Assembly: GCA_964437445.1 (NCBI GenBank)
Contig: CAYTGR010000004.1
Coordinates: 1 to 64,000, forward strand
DNA length: 64,000 nt
Direction of reading: 5' to 3'
DNA from: CAYTGR01 sp964437445
Lineage (GTDB): Bacteria; Chloroflexota; Anaerolineae; B4-G1; SLSP01
Shown: piece by piece, positions 1-8,235 of the stretch
Layout of the letters: each line of letters begins with the position of its first letter
How positions within the stretch are numbered: the stretch's first letter is position 1
Made by a program: the position numbers and the translations under genes
Notes under the pieces: generated by a model
Told to the model about the DNA's origin: nothing
What the model saw: only the letters and a program-made list of their open reading frames with translations
Database searches by the model: none

Positions 1-28
1 CCTCCTCTGAAAATAACGCGCTGAGTTT

Positions 29-78
29 GTAGTCAGGCGCTTGAGCGCCGTCTTAGCCGCGCTGAAGTGCGGCACTAC
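29..78. repeat. Dispersed double-hairpin element A, copy 1
   Basis: An outer stem GTAGT (29-33) / ACTAC (74-78) encloses two hairpins. The first is GGCGC-TTGA-GCGCC (36-49) and the second GCCGC...GCGGC (56-73). The same layout recurs near 31.5, 38.7 and 50.4 kb and, degenerate, at 19.7 and 22.8 kb. All copies are intergenic. Function unknown; it could be REP-like. Confidence 0.75.
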
Positions 79-83
79 GAACT

Positions 84-114
84 AATTTTCATCCCACCGC
101 TGGTGAACGCCAGG
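84..114 (+). repeat. Dispersed element B, copy 1 (short)
   Basis: TTTTCATCCCACCGCTGGTG followed by AACGCCAGG lies 5 bases after element A. This copy lacks the GGGGAATTCCC end seen in the copies near 14.3, 31.7, 38.7 and 55.5 kb. Confidence 0.7.
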
Positions 115-192
115 TCTGTGTTAGTTATTTGATTGTAGCCCTATCCGCGACCGCGTCAAATGGGCAGCCGGGCAAATACTTAGCCTGGCTAA

Positions 193-220
193 TTGCTTTT
201 CGTGTCACTTGTGCTATGAT
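193..220 (+). promoter_or_regulatory. Probable sigma-70 promoter of tldD-tldE
   Basis: TTGCTT (193-198), 16-nt spacer, TATGAT (215-220). It would give a leader of about 57 nt before the tldD start. The leader holds a short 7-bp repeat (TTGATTG, CTGATTG, CTATCTT at 245-265) just before the ribosome site. A similar heptamer run precedes the serine dehydratase alpha gene. Confidence 0.5.
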
Positions 221-283
221 GATACAGTCAGCCTGCGCTGGCGGTTGATTGCTGATTGCTATCTTAACCCAAGGAGGTATCCC

Positions 284-1753
284 TTGAACGAACTGCTTGC
301 TTTGGCATTGAACAGGGCCCAGCTGTTGGGCGCCAGCTACGCCGACGTCCGTTTGCTTCACACCCGCGAGCAGGGCCTCACCGTCCACAACGGGGTGGTT
401 CAGAACGCGAACGAAGTGGAGAACGATGGCTTCGGTGTGCGGGTGTTGGTGGATGGCGCCTGGGGATTTGCCGGCAGTGCCTTGCTCACGCCGGCCGAGG
501 TGGAGCGCGTGACGGCCCAGGCCGTCGCGATTGCCCGCGCCAGTGCGCTGTTCCTGCGCGAGCCGGTGCTGCTCGGCCCGGCGGAAGTGCATCAGGGCAG
601 CTATCGCACGGCCTATCAGATTGATCCCTTTGCCGTCTCGCTGGAGGAGAAACTGGCGCTTCTGTTGGAGGCCGACGCGCTGATGCGCCAGGAGCCGGGG
701 GTCAAGATTACCCACAGCGGCCTGGTAGCCCTGCGGAAATTCCAGACTTTCGCCAGCACGGAGGGCTCTTATATTGAGCAGGAGATCACCGAAACCGGCG
801 CCGAGATTCAGGCGTTTGCCATTGCCAACGGCGAGATCCAGCGGCGAAGTTATCCCCACGCTTTTCGCGACCAGCGGACTGAGGGCTGGGAGTTTGTCCA
901 GCGCCTGGACCTGGTGGGCAACGCGCCGCGCATTGCGGCCGAGGCCGTCGCCTTGCTAACTGCCGAGCCCTGCCCGAGTGGCGTCACCACGTTGATCCTG
1001 GGCGGTTCGCAGCTGGGGTTGCAGGTGCACGAATCGTGCGGACATCCCACCGAGCTGGACCGGGTTTTCGGCACCGAAGCGGCCTACGCCGGCACCAGTT
1101 TCCTCACCCCGGAGAAATTAGACGGCTTCCGCTACGGCTCGCCGCTGGTCAACCTCACCGCCGATGCGACGATCCCCGGTGGGTTGGGCACCTTCGGTTA
1201 CGACGATGAGGGCGTGCCGGCCCAGCGCGTCCCGCTGGTCCGCGAGGGGCTCTTTGTCGGCTATCTCACCTCGCGGGAGACGGCGACCAAACTGGCGCGG
1301 CTGCGCGGGGGCGACCCGGCGCAGGCCCGTTCCGGCGCGGCGATGCGCGCCTCAGGCTGGAACCGGCTGCCGATCATCCGCATGACCAACATCAACTTAG
1401 AGCCGGGAACCTGGGAACTGGAGGATCTCATCGCCGACACCGACGACGGCATTTATATGGAGAGCAATCGTTCCTGGTCCATTGATAACCTGCGCCTCAA
1501 CTTCCAGTTTGGTACCGAGCTGGGCTACGAGATCAAGGGGGGGCGGCGGACGCGGTTGTTGAAGAACGCCACCTACACCGGCATGACGCCGGAATTTTGG
1601 GGCGGCTGTGATGCCATTTGCAATGAAAAGTACTGGCAGGTTTGGGGGGTCCCTAACTGCGGTAAGGGACAGCCCAGCCAGACGGCGCACACCGGTCACG
1701 GCGCGGCCCCGGCGCGATTTCGCAATGTCCGGGTGGGGGTCATCAAGTCGTAA
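284..1753 (+). CDS. tldD: TldD family metalloprotease
   Basis: TldD subunit of the TldD/TldE protease, which trims modified or unstructured peptides; in other bacteria it matures microcin B17-type and related peptides and degrades the CcdA antitoxin. I see the HExxxH metal-binding motif (HESCGH, H about residue 249) followed by the family's glycine-rich C-terminal half. The chosen start is TTG at 284, because AAGGAGG lies 6-7 nt upstream and the family begins near here. An ATG at 209 is in frame but has no ribosome site and would overlap the -10 box. The product is 489 aa, normal for the family. tldE follows after 44 nt, so the two are co-transcribed. No substrate peptide gene is visible nearby. 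Confidence 0.93.
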   Translation: MNELLALALNRAQLLGASYADVRLLHTREQGLTVHNGVVQNANEVENDGFGVRVLVDGAWGFAGSALLTPAEVERVTAQAVAIARASALFLREPVLLGPAEVHQGSYRTAYQIDPFAVSLEEKLALLLEADALMRQEPGVKITHSGLVALRKFQTFASTEGSYIEQEITETGAEIQAFAIANGEIQRRSYPHAFRDQRTEGWEFVQRLDLVGNAPRIAAEAVALLTAEPCPSGVTTLILGGSQLGLQVHESCGHPTELDRVFGTEAAYAGTSFLTPEKLDGFRYGSPLVNLTADATIPGGLGTFGYDDEGVPAQRVPLVREGLFVGYLTSRETATKLARLRGGDPAQARSGAAMRASGWNRLPIIRMTNINLEPGTWELEDLIADTDDGIYMESNRSWSIDNLRLNFQFGTELGYEIKGGRRTRLLKNATYTGMTPEFWGGCDAICNEKYWQVWGVPNCGKGQPSQTAHTGHGAAPARFRNVRVGVIKS

Positions 1754-1797
1754 GGCCGTGGACCTGCGACTGACCGTGATTTATCAAGGAGCTAACC

Positions 1798-3162
1798 ATG
1801 TTAAATGAAACCGAGATCCGCAACTTACTCCACCATGTGCTCGCCCGCTCGCAGGCCACCGAGACCGAGGTAGTCTTTTTAGGGCTGGAAGAGGCGCTGA
1901 CGCGCTTTGCCAACAACGAGATTCATCAGAATGTAGCCGAGACGCAGGGGGCGCTGGCCATCCGCGTGGCGCTGGGTAAGCGCGTGGCGGCGCTTTCCAC
2001 CAACGCCCTGGACGAGGCTGGCGTGGAACGGGCTTTGGAGCAGGCTCTGGCGCTGGCCAAACTGCAGCCGGAGAATCCGTATTTCCCCGGCTTTACGCCG
2101 CCAGCGCCGCTGCCGGCCTGGTCCGCGGCTTATGACGAGGCGACCGCCGCCGCCACGCCGGAGTATCGCGCGCAGGCCGTCGGCGCAGTGCTCCGCTACG
2201 CGCTGGAAAAAGAGGTCAATGCTTCCGGCGCATTTCGCACGAGCCGCTACGCCTGGGCCGTGGCCAACAGCCACGGACTTTTCGCTTACACGCCGACCAC
2301 GTTGGCCGATTTGACTATCGTGGCGATGACCGCAACCTCCTCCGGGTATGCCGCCGATGCTGCGTGGCACGTGGACGCGGTGGATGTCGCCGCGCGGGGG
2401 TGTGAGGCAGTGGATAAAGCCCTCAAAGCACAAAACCCGCGTCCGGTCGCGCCGGGTGACTACCCGGTGGTGTTGGAACCCTATGCTGCACAGGACCTCT
2501 TAGATTTCCTGGTAAACGCGGCCGGCGCGATGGGAGTGGAAGAAGGGCAGTCCTGGATGAGCGGCCGCCAGGGTGAGCCGTTGATGAGCCCGGCGATCAC
2601 CGTTGTGGACGACGCGACCGACCCGGCCCTCTGGCCGATGCCCTTTGACTTTGAGGGAATGCCCCGCCAGCGGGTGGAGATTGTCCGGCAAGGGGTGGTC
2701 GGCGACGCCGTCTATGACCGTCTGTGGGCCGGCCGGACCGGTAAAGCCTCCACCGGCCATGCGTTGCCCCCCTTTAGCCCCTTTGCGCCGCAGCTGGCCA
2801 TGGGGGTCTACGGGCCGGTGCCGTTCCACCCGATTATGGCGCCCGGTGACGCCGAGCTGTCCGCCATGATCGCGGGTGTGGAGCGTGGCATTTACGTCAC
2901 GCGCTTCAACTACACCCGCCTGGTGCATCCACGCGACGTGATCGTCACCGGTCTGACCCGCGATGGCACGTTCTGGATTGAGAACGGGGAACTTGCCTAT
3001 CCGGTGAAAAACCTGCGCTTCACGCAGAGCTATGTGGAGGCCTTGCAGCAGGTGGTCGCCGTGGGGCGACAGCAGCAGAACGAGCGGGGCTATTTCTCCG
3101 TCGGCCGGGCGCCGGCGTTGAGCCTGGGCAGTTTCCGGTTTACGGGAGCGACAACGTTCTGA
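1798..3162 (+). CDS. tldE: TldE/PmbA family protein (partner of TldD)
   Basis: Second subunit of the TldD/TldE heterodimer. It shares the TldD fold but, as usual for TldE/PmbA, lacks the HExxxH zinc motif, so it shapes the cavity rather than binding the metal. Length 454 aa, typical. The ATG at 1798 has AAGGAG upstream (ATCAAGGAGCTAACC). It is directly downstream of tldD on the same strand, and a strong hairpin follows at 3181. The C-terminus contains the family's conserved asparagine/glycine-rich segment around FWIENGELAYPVKNLRF. The call is secure from the pairing and overall similarity. Confidence 0.92.
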   Translation: MLNETEIRNLLHHVLARSQATETEVVFLGLEEALTRFANNEIHQNVAETQGALAIRVALGKRVAALSTNALDEAGVERALEQALALAKLQPENPYFPGFTPPAPLPAWSAAYDEATAAATPEYRAQAVGAVLRYALEKEVNASGAFRTSRYAWAVANSHGLFAYTPTTLADLTIVAMTATSSGYAADAAWHVDAVDVAARGCEAVDKALKAQNPRPVAPGDYPVVLEPYAAQDLLDFLVNAAGAMGVEEGQSWMSGRQGEPLMSPAITVVDDATDPALWPMPFDFEGMPRQRVEIVRQGVVGDAVYDRLWAGRTGKASTGHALPPFSPFAPQLAMGVYGPVPFHPIMAPGDAELSAMIAGVERGIYVTRFNYTRLVHPRDVIVTGLTRDGTFWIENGELAYPVKNLRFTQSYVEALQQVVAVGRQQQNERGYFSVGRAPALSLGSFRFTGATTF

Positions 3163-3180
3163 GCGGCCGCTGCTCATATT

Positions 3181-3213
3181 CTCAGCCCCCGGTTTCAATA
3201 CCCGGGGGCTGAG
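3181..3213. terminator. Bidirectional hairpin between convergent tldE and mrp
   Basis: Perfect 12-bp stem CTCAGCCCCCGG / CCGGGGGCTGAG with an 8-9 nt loop, lying between the convergent ends of tldE and mrp. The T-run after it is weak (TCATTTG), so termination strength is uncertain. Confidence 0.6.
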
Positions 3214-3234
3214 TCATTTGACGTTAACCGCCGT

Positions 3235-4323
3235 TTAGTGATGGGGGTGCGGTTCCGGCATCTCCGCGATCTTGGCGGCGACCGTCTCCACTACCTGGTG
3301 GAACTCGGCCGGGATCTCGTATTCCTCCACCCGCCCCTCGTCGCAGCGACGTGTCAGGTCGGAGTCAATGGGGAGCCGGCCCAGGAAGGGCGTTCCCATC
3401 AGGATCGCCGTCTCCTCCATTTGCCCGCGGCCGAAGATTTCAAACGGTTTGCCGCAGTGGGGGCAAACGGCGTAGCTCATGTTTTCCACGATACCCAGGA
3501 CAGGTTTCTCCATGTGGTAGGCCATCTTGGCGGCTTTGCGCACGACCATCTCCGCTAAATCCTGGGGCGAAGTAACCAGCAGGATCCCCGCCAGCGGCAG
3601 GTTTTGCATCACGGCCAGCGCCGCATCCGAGGTGCCGGGCGGCATATCGGCCAGCAGGATATCCAGGTCGCCCCAGAAGACGTCGTTCCAGAACTGCTGG
3701 ATAGCGCTGTTGATCAACGGGCCGCGCCAGATCACGGCCTCGTCTTCGTTGGGCAGCAGCAGGTTGATGGACATGATTTTGATGCCGTTCTCCGTGGTGG
3801 GTGGCATGATGCCCAACGGCGTCATGGCGGGCGCTTCGTGCATCCCGAAAAGTTTGGGGATGCTGGGACCGGTGATGTCCGCGTCCAAAATGCCGACGCG
3901 CAACCCGCGCGCGCGCAGCGCGACCGCCAGCAGCGCCGTCACCGTGGATTTGCCCACGCCGCCCTTGCCGCTCATCACCGCGACGACCGTCCGCACCCGG
4001 TTGAGCTGGGCCGCCGGGGAGGCCGGTTCCGGCTGTTTGCTGCCCCGCAGCCGTTGCTGGAGCTGGCGCCGTTCCTCGTCCGTCATTGCCCGCATCAGGA
4101 TTTCCACATCCAGCCCTGGCGCTAACGCTTCTACGGCTTGCGCGACATCCTGCCCGATGGTATCCTGGAGCGGGCAGTTGGGCACGGTGAGTGCAAGCGT
4201 TACTTTAACCGTGGAGCCTTTGATGGCAATCTCGCGTACCATGCCCAGGTCCACGATGTTACGGTGCAACTCAGGGTCCATGACTTTCTTCAAGGCCTCT
4301 AAAACCTGATCTTTGGTAACCAC
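3235..4323 (-). CDS. mrp: Mrp/NBP35-type P-loop ATPase, iron-sulfur cluster carrier
   Basis: Mrp/ApbC carriers bind and transfer [4Fe-4S] clusters to apo-proteins. An N-terminal MIP18 (DUF59) domain covers about residues 1-85. A SIMIBI ATPase domain follows with the deviant Walker A GKGGVGKST (about 119-127), and a CPHC cluster-ligand motif lies near residues 287-290. I prefer the GTG at 4323: AAGGAGGT lies 4-5 nt upstream and MIP18 domains start here. An upstream ATG at 4380 would add 19 unconserved residues. The protein ends in a His-rich tail (PHPHH), common in Mrp. The next minus-strand gene upstream is the broken peptide deformylase. Confidence 0.92.
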   Translation of the reverse strand: MVTKDQVLEALKKVMDPELHRNIVDLGMVREIAIKGSTVKVTLALTVPNCPLQDTIGQDVAQAVEALAPGLDVEILMRAMTDEERRQLQQRLRGSKQPEPASPAAQLNRVRTVVAVMSGKGGVGKSTVTALLAVALRARGLRVGILDADITGPSIPKLFGMHEAPAMTPLGIMPPTTENGIKIMSINLLLPNEDEAVIWRGPLINSAIQQFWNDVFWGDLDILLADMPPGTSDAALAVMQNLPLAGILLVTSPQDLAEMVVRKAAKMAYHMEKPVLGIVENMSYAVCPHCGKPFEIFGRGQMEETAILMGTPFLGRLPIDSDLTRRCDEGRVEEYEIPAEFHQVVETVAAKIAEMPEPHPHH

Positions 4324-4401
4324 TTTACCTCCTTGTAACTTATCCATTGGTCTATAGCTCGCTGAATCAACAGCGGACATACCTCAACTTAATCTATTCA
4401 G

Positions 4402-4448
4402 CGTAGCAACGCCTTCAGGCGTTTAACGCCTGAAGGCGTCATTCTACG
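4402..4448. repeat. Palindromic element with the layout of element A but a different core
   Basis: An outer CGTAG (4402-4406) / CTACG (4444-4448) pair encloses ACGCCTTCAGGCGT (4409-4422) and its exact reverse complement ACGCCTGAAGGCGT (4426-4439). It can fold either as one 14-bp hairpin with a 3-nt loop or as two small hairpins, like element A. It lies between mrp and the def fragment. Confidence 0.65.
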
Positions 4449-4484
4449 AACTGCTCTTGTGCCGTTTCAATCTCACCGCCGGGA

Positions 4485-4736
4485 TTATGCCAGCGCTTCG
4501 GCCGGCACACCTTCGCGCTCGGCNNNNNNNNNNNNNNNNNNNNNNNNNNNNNNNNNNNNNNNNNNNNNNNNNNNNNNNNNNNNNNNNNNNNNNNNNNNNN
4601 NNNNNNNNNNNNNNNNNNNNNNNGTCTCCACCATATCCTGGATTAACGTGCGAATTTCGGGGGTGATCTTCTCCACCGGCCGCGACCGTTGCCGTAGACG
4701 CGGGTCGCCCAACGTTATAATTTCGCGTAACGCCAT
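4485..4736 (-). CDS. def: Peptide deformylase, interrupted by assembly gap
   Basis: The N-terminal 37 residues (MALREIITLGDPRLRQ..., IRTLIQDMVE) match the start of peptide deformylase, which removes the formyl group from nascent proteins. The ATG at 4736 is preceded by AGAGGAG. The conserved GLAAPQ, EGCLS and HExxH motifs are not present because they fall in the N run. Downstream of the gap a short tail (AEREGVPAEALA, stop at 4485) looks like the C-terminus of the same gene. Deformylases are about 160-190 aa, so the real gap is probably near 350 bp rather than 100 bp, and the reading frame across it is only nominal. Confidence 0.72.
   Translation of the reverse strand: MALREIITLGDPRLRQRSRPVEKITPEIRTLIQDMVEXXXXXXXXXXXXXXXXXXXXXXXXXXXXXXXXXXAEREGVPAEALA
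4524..4623. other. Assembly gap of exactly 100 N inside def
   Basis: One hundred N. The flanking ends share no visible overlap, unlike the second gap near 45.1 kb, so real sequence is missing here (the deformylase catalytic core). Confidence 0.95.
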
Positions 4737-4791
4737 TCTTGCACTCCTCTATGTTAAAAATACCACCGCCGCCGGCGGTCTGAAAGTTATC

Positions 4792-6492
4792 TCATTGGGT
4801 AACGGGCCCTGGCTGGGTTGAGGCGGGCCCTGCGCTGCCACGCAGAGAGTCATATGTGGCGAACCAGCTCAAGAGCTCTTCCTGACGCCGCTGGGCTTCA
4901 GCGGCGCGTTGTCGTATCCCGTACTCCCGCTGGCGTTTAGAAATTTCGGCCTGCACCTTTTCCGGGAAACGCAGGTAGGTCAACTCAAAGCGCCCCGCGG
5001 TGCCGGCCGTTTCTACCACCACCGTGCCGTATTTGAACAGTCGCGCCCAGAGGCTGGGTTTGTCGTAGCTGATATTTTGGATACGATCCAGCGTCGTTTC
5101 GCGCCGCTTCTCCTCAATCAGAAACGGCTTGCGTTCCACCACGATCAACCGGGTCGGCGTCACCTGGAAGTAATCATTACGCCAATCCTCAATCTGCCAC
5201 AACAGGGCCCCCAACAGAAAGGCCTCCACCAAAAGCCAGACCGCCAGCAGTCCTATCTTGTATTCCTGGGTAGCAAAGTAGTAAATTCCCCCCAACGTCA
5301 ATAGCGTCAGGGGAACAAAAGAGGCCAGGTAACGCACAAAACCGGGCAGCCAGTAGCGTCGCCAGGAGACGAGCGTTTTGTCCTCATTGTAGACCCACGA
5401 GGGGGGAAAGACGAAATCCCAAAACCAGCTCCAGGCGATGAAAAGCGGGGTGTTATGAAGCTTCGGTGGCGCAGCGGCTGTCGGTAAGGCTGGCGGGGGC
5501 TCCAGGCTCAGACGCCGCTGTAACAGATCACGGATGGCGCCCCGCGTCTGTAAGACCTGGCGGGCGCGCCGCCGTTCAATCTCACGGAAGATCTTTTCCC
5601 GCATGTCGCCGGGCTGGGGAATGCCGGTCAGGTCAATCTGGACCGTTTCGCCGGCCGTTTGCAGGATCAGATTGCCGTAATTGAGCAGACGGGGCGTCAG
5701 GCCGGCGCGGATTTCGTGGATATCTTGCACGTTGTCCAGCGGCCCTTCTTCAAAGGTTTCCCAAAAGGGCCAGACCTTCTCAAAGTGGACTACCCGCTCT
5801 GTGGTCAGTACAAAGAGATCGTTGTACCAATCCAGCATTTTCCAGGTGATGAAGGCCAGTAATCCCAGCCAGGGTAGCAGGGAGATAACTGCGACGATGC
5901 TCAGCAGGGAGTGCTGGAGGGTGCTGAGGACGACGATAAACGCGCTCAGCAGCAGGAAAAGCAGGACCGGAGCCAGTAATCCGCGCACCAAATAGGCCCA
6001 ATGGCGCCGGCGCTCCGCAATCGTGACTTCGCCCTCGCGCTGCCAGGCATAATGGGGGAGCCGTTGCCGCTGGGCCAGTTCCGGTTTGATCTTGAGCCGG
6101 CGGCGCAGGCGCGGGCGTTCGTTGAGCAACTCGGCGAACTTGCTCCGTTCCAGGTAGAGCACCCGGGTCTTGACCAACGCCTCGGCCGTGTAATCTTCAA
6201 ACTCTTCCACCAGCAGGCCAGTTTCCCCGAAGCTGCTGCCGGCCTCCAGGTCACCGAGATGGCGCGTGATCCCGTCCCGATCCACGCGGGTGAGGCGGAC
6301 CTTCCCTTCCAGGATCATATAGAGGCGGGTGGCCGGCTGGCCCTGGCTACAGAGCCATTCCCCCAGTTCGTACTCGGCTTCGTTGACCTGGGGTACGATC
6401 CGGTAGAGCTCCAGCTCCCCGCTCTTGTCCTCAAAGTTCCCCTGGAAGAGTGGGATTTGTTGTAAATGTTTGACGATCTCTTCAGGTTCCAT
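4792..6492 (-). CDS. Cyclic-nucleotide-binding domain protein with two membrane/bPH repeats
   Basis: 566 aa. Residues about 15-125 form a cNMP-binding (CRP-type) beta barrel, with GEWLCSQGQPA and GSSFGETGLL as the phosphate cassette-like stretch. Then a repeated unit follows twice: a pair of membrane helices (about 168-192 and 195-220; again 385-406 and 412-432) and a bacterial PH-like (bPH_2/DUF304) domain (about 222-300; 435-520). Both bPH domains start with a similar NDxFxxTxxRxxxxE motif. This looks like a ligand-gated membrane protein, but no catalytic or channel motif is visible, so function is unknown. It has its own promoter about 10 nt upstream and no ribosome site. Confidence 0.8.
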   Translation of the reverse strand: MEPEEIVKHLQQIPLFQGNFEDKSGELELYRIVPQVNEAEYELGEWLCSQGQPATRLYMILEGKVRLTRVDRDGITRHLGDLEAGSSFGETGLLVEEFEDYTAEALVKTRVLYLERSKFAELLNERPRLRRRLKIKPELAQRQRLPHYAWQREGEVTIAERRRHWAYLVRGLLAPVLLFLLLSAFIVVLSTLQHSLLSIVAVISLLPWLGLLAFITWKMLDWYNDLFVLTTERVVHFEKVWPFWETFEEGPLDNVQDIHEIRAGLTPRLLNYGNLILQTAGETVQIDLTGIPQPGDMREKIFREIERRRARQVLQTRGAIRDLLQRRLSLEPPPALPTAAAPPKLHNTPLFIAWSWFWDFVFPPSWVYNEDKTLVSWRRYWLPGFVRYLASFVPLTLLTLGGIYYFATQEYKIGLLAVWLLVEAFLLGALLWQIEDWRNDYFQVTPTRLIVVERKPFLIEEKRRETTLDRIQNISYDKPSLWARLFKYGTVVVETAGTAGRFELTYLRFPEKVQAEISKRQREYGIRQRAAEAQRRQEELLSWFATYDSLRGSAGPASTQPGPVTQ

Positions 6493-6502
6493 CGTTGGAT
6501 TT

Positions 6503-6532
6503 ATTATATCACAATCTTGCTATATCGGGTAA
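6503..6532 (-). promoter_or_regulatory. Possible promoter of the cNMP/bPH gene
   Basis: On the minus strand TTACCC (6527-6532), 18-nt spacer, TATAAT (6503-6508). The -10 box ends 10 nt before the ATG at 6492, so the predicted leader is only a few bases and no Shine-Dalgarno is present. Confidence 0.45.
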
Positions 6533-6589
6533 CTGATTTACTTTGCGGGTACGGTCGATTTTCAGGCCGCTTTTGCCGTCATGGCCTTT

Positions 6590-7726
6590 TCAATCCCCGG
6601 TCAGTGCTTGACGATAAGCGGCCAGCGTGGCCTGAGCGGTCGCCTCCCACGAAAACCGGGCGGCTTGGCTCAGCGCCCTGGCCCGCAAGTCGGCGTGGAA
6701 ACGGTCGTCGGTCAGCAGCTGGATCAACGCTCCGGCCATCCCGGCGACATCGTCGGGATCCGTCAGCACTCCGGCCGCTCCCACTACCTCCGGGATGCTG
6801 GCGGCCTGGCTGCCCACCACCGGCACGCCGCAGGCGAGCGCCTCCAGCGCCGGCAGGCCAAAGCCCTCGTAGCGGGAAGGATACAGGAAGGCCCGGGCGC
6901 CCCGGTAGAGCGCCGGTTTGATCGCTTCCGTCACGGGGCCGGTCCAATGGACGCCCTCTTCCGCCAGTCCCAGCGCGGCCAGCAGCCGGTGGGGATCAGG
7001 GGCAAAGGCCGAGTCGCTTGCCGGCAGGTGACCGGCCACGACCAGCCGCGTGTCGGGCAACGCTTCATGCACCCAACCGCAGGCCGCCAGCGCCGTCTGC
7101 AAGTTTTTGCGGATGTCAAAGCCGCCCAGGTAGAGGACGTAGCCCGGTTTCAGTCCGAGGGCCTGCCGGGCCGGTTCATCGCCGGGAGCCGGGGTGGGGC
7201 TGTAGGCCGGACTGACCGCCAGCGGGATCGCCTGCACCCGCTCGGGCGGCAGCCGTAGCTCGCGCACGATGTCCTGCCGCGACGCGGCTGAGTCGGTCAG
7301 CACCCGGGTGGCCTGGAGCGTCGCCGCGCTGACCAGCGCCGTGTAGAGCCGGACGGCCGGCCCGCCACGATAAGCGCGCAGCAACCGGGGGATGATGTCG
7401 TGGACGGTGACCACGGTCGGTACGGGGGGGGCAGCCGGCGGCGCCCAGTAGGGGACATGCAACAGGTCAGCACGCCAGCGCCGGGCGGCACGCGGCAGCG
7501 TCACCTGTTCCCACCAGACTTTGCCCAGATCACCCCGGCGGGCTGGTACCGGGAACGATTGCACGCCCGGCGGTGGTGGGGAAGCAGCCAGCACTGCCGG
7601 TGGGGCTGCCAGCCCCCACGTTATGGCCGGTTCCAGCTGAACTAAGGTTTCCAGCAGCCGTTGTACGTATTGCCCGCTGCCAGTTTCCGGCCGATCCCAG
7701 AACCAGCCACTCAGCACGATGCGCAT
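6590..7726 (-). CDS. Glycosyltransferase family 4 (GT-B fold)
   Basis: 378-aa retaining GT-B glycosyltransferase. The N-terminal acceptor half starts MRIVLSGWFWDRPETGSGQYVQ with a Gly-rich loop. The C-terminal donor half has YVLYLGGFDIRKNLQ and the nucleotide-sugar E-x7-E motif in YEGFGLPALEALACGVPVV (about residues 272-292). It likely adds a hexose to a cell-surface glycan or glycolipid in the cytoplasm. Sugar and acceptor cannot be told from sequence. It begins 15 nt after the stop of the zinc-ribbon cold-shock gene and is probably cotranscribed with it. Confidence 0.88.
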   Translation of the reverse strand: MRIVLSGWFWDRPETGSGQYVQRLLETLVQLEPAITWGLAAPPAVLAASPPPPGVQSFPVPARRGDLGKVWWEQVTLPRAARRWRADLLHVPYWAPPAAPPVPTVVTVHDIIPRLLRAYRGGPAVRLYTALVSAATLQATRVLTDSAASRQDIVRELRLPPERVQAIPLAVSPAYSPTPAPGDEPARQALGLKPGYVLYLGGFDIRKNLQTALAACGWVHEALPDTRLVVAGHLPASDSAFAPDPHRLLAALGLAEEGVHWTGPVTEAIKPALYRGARAFLYPSRYEGFGLPALEALACGVPVVGSQAASIPEVVGAAGVLTDPDDVAGMAGALIQLLTDDRFHADLRARALSQAARFSWEATAQATLAAYRQALTGD

Positions 7727-7740
7727 GAAGGTGGCCCTGC

Positions 7741-8100
7741 TCAGACTCGTTGATGGACGTTGATGGCTTGCGGGCCACGCTCGGTTATCTCTACCTCATA
7801 CCAGACCGGTGTACGTTCTTTGAGCTCCGGCAGCAGGCCTTCTTCCACAGCGCTGCGGTGGAAGAAGATCTCACTGCCATCTGCCTGGGTGAGGAATCCA
7901 AACCCCTTTTCTTCCTGGTACCACTTAATGAGGCCGGGGCGTAAGCCCGGCTGCGGCGGGACTTTCTTACGGCAGTCAGCGCACAGTTCCGGCCGGATGA
8001 TTTCAAAGCCGAGCAGCTCCTGCCGCCGCTGGTCTTCAATGCTAAAGACAAATTGCTTACCACAATGTCCGCAGGTCACAAATTGGTCACGGTACGGCAC
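7741..8100 (-). CDS. Zinc-ribbon plus cold-shock domain protein
   Basis: 119-aa fusion. Residues about 1-50 are a treble-clef-like zinc ribbon (CGHC ... CADC). Residues about 55-119 are a cold-shock domain with RNP1 (KGFGFL) and RNP2 (EIFFH) nucleic-acid-binding motifs. It should bind single-stranded RNA or DNA, perhaps as an RNA chaperone. The GTG at 8100 is chosen because GGGAGG lies 4-5 nt upstream and the resulting MPYRDQFVTC start fits this zinc-ribbon type. In-frame starts at 8127 and 8142 would add 9-14 residues. A promoter (TTGCTA-17-TATAGT) lies upstream. Confidence 0.87.
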   Translation of the reverse strand: MPYRDQFVTCGHCGKQFVFSIEDQRRQELLGFEIIRPELCADCRKKVPPQPGLRPGLIKWYQEEKGFGFLTQADGSEIFFHRSAVEEGLLPELKERTPVWYEVEITERGPQAINVHQRV

Positions 8101-8165
8101 GTTTCCTCCCTGAATAATCTGAGTCATTTCCACGATCTCCACGTTGGTTTGAGCGCTTTGTTCTA

Positions 8166-8194
8166 ACTATACGCGAGGATAGCCGTTTTAGCAA
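8166..8194 (-). promoter_or_regulatory. Promoter of the zinc-ribbon cold-shock gene
   Basis: Minus strand TTGCTA (8189-8194), 17-nt spacer, TATAGT (8166-8171). It implies a 5' leader of about 60 nt, a length that would suit cold-shock-type control. It is back-to-back with the promoter of the plus-strand gene. Confidence 0.55.
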
Positions 8195-8199
8195 GCGGC

Positions 8200-8228
8200 T
8201 TGCCTTCTGGCTGTTTTGGGGGTACACT
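8200..8228 (+). promoter_or_regulatory. Promoter of the zincin-like gene, leaderless geometry
   Basis: TTGCCT (8200-8205), 17-nt spacer, TACACT (8223-8228). The ATG at 8236 follows after 7 nt, where transcription would be expected to start. There is no Shine-Dalgarno before it. Confidence 0.55.
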
Positions 8229-8235
8229 ATGCTTC

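Noticed and set aside
209..283. N-terminal extension of TldD from the ATG at 209
   Set aside because: It overlaps the predicted -10 region and lacks a ribosome site; TTG at 284 has AAGGAGG.
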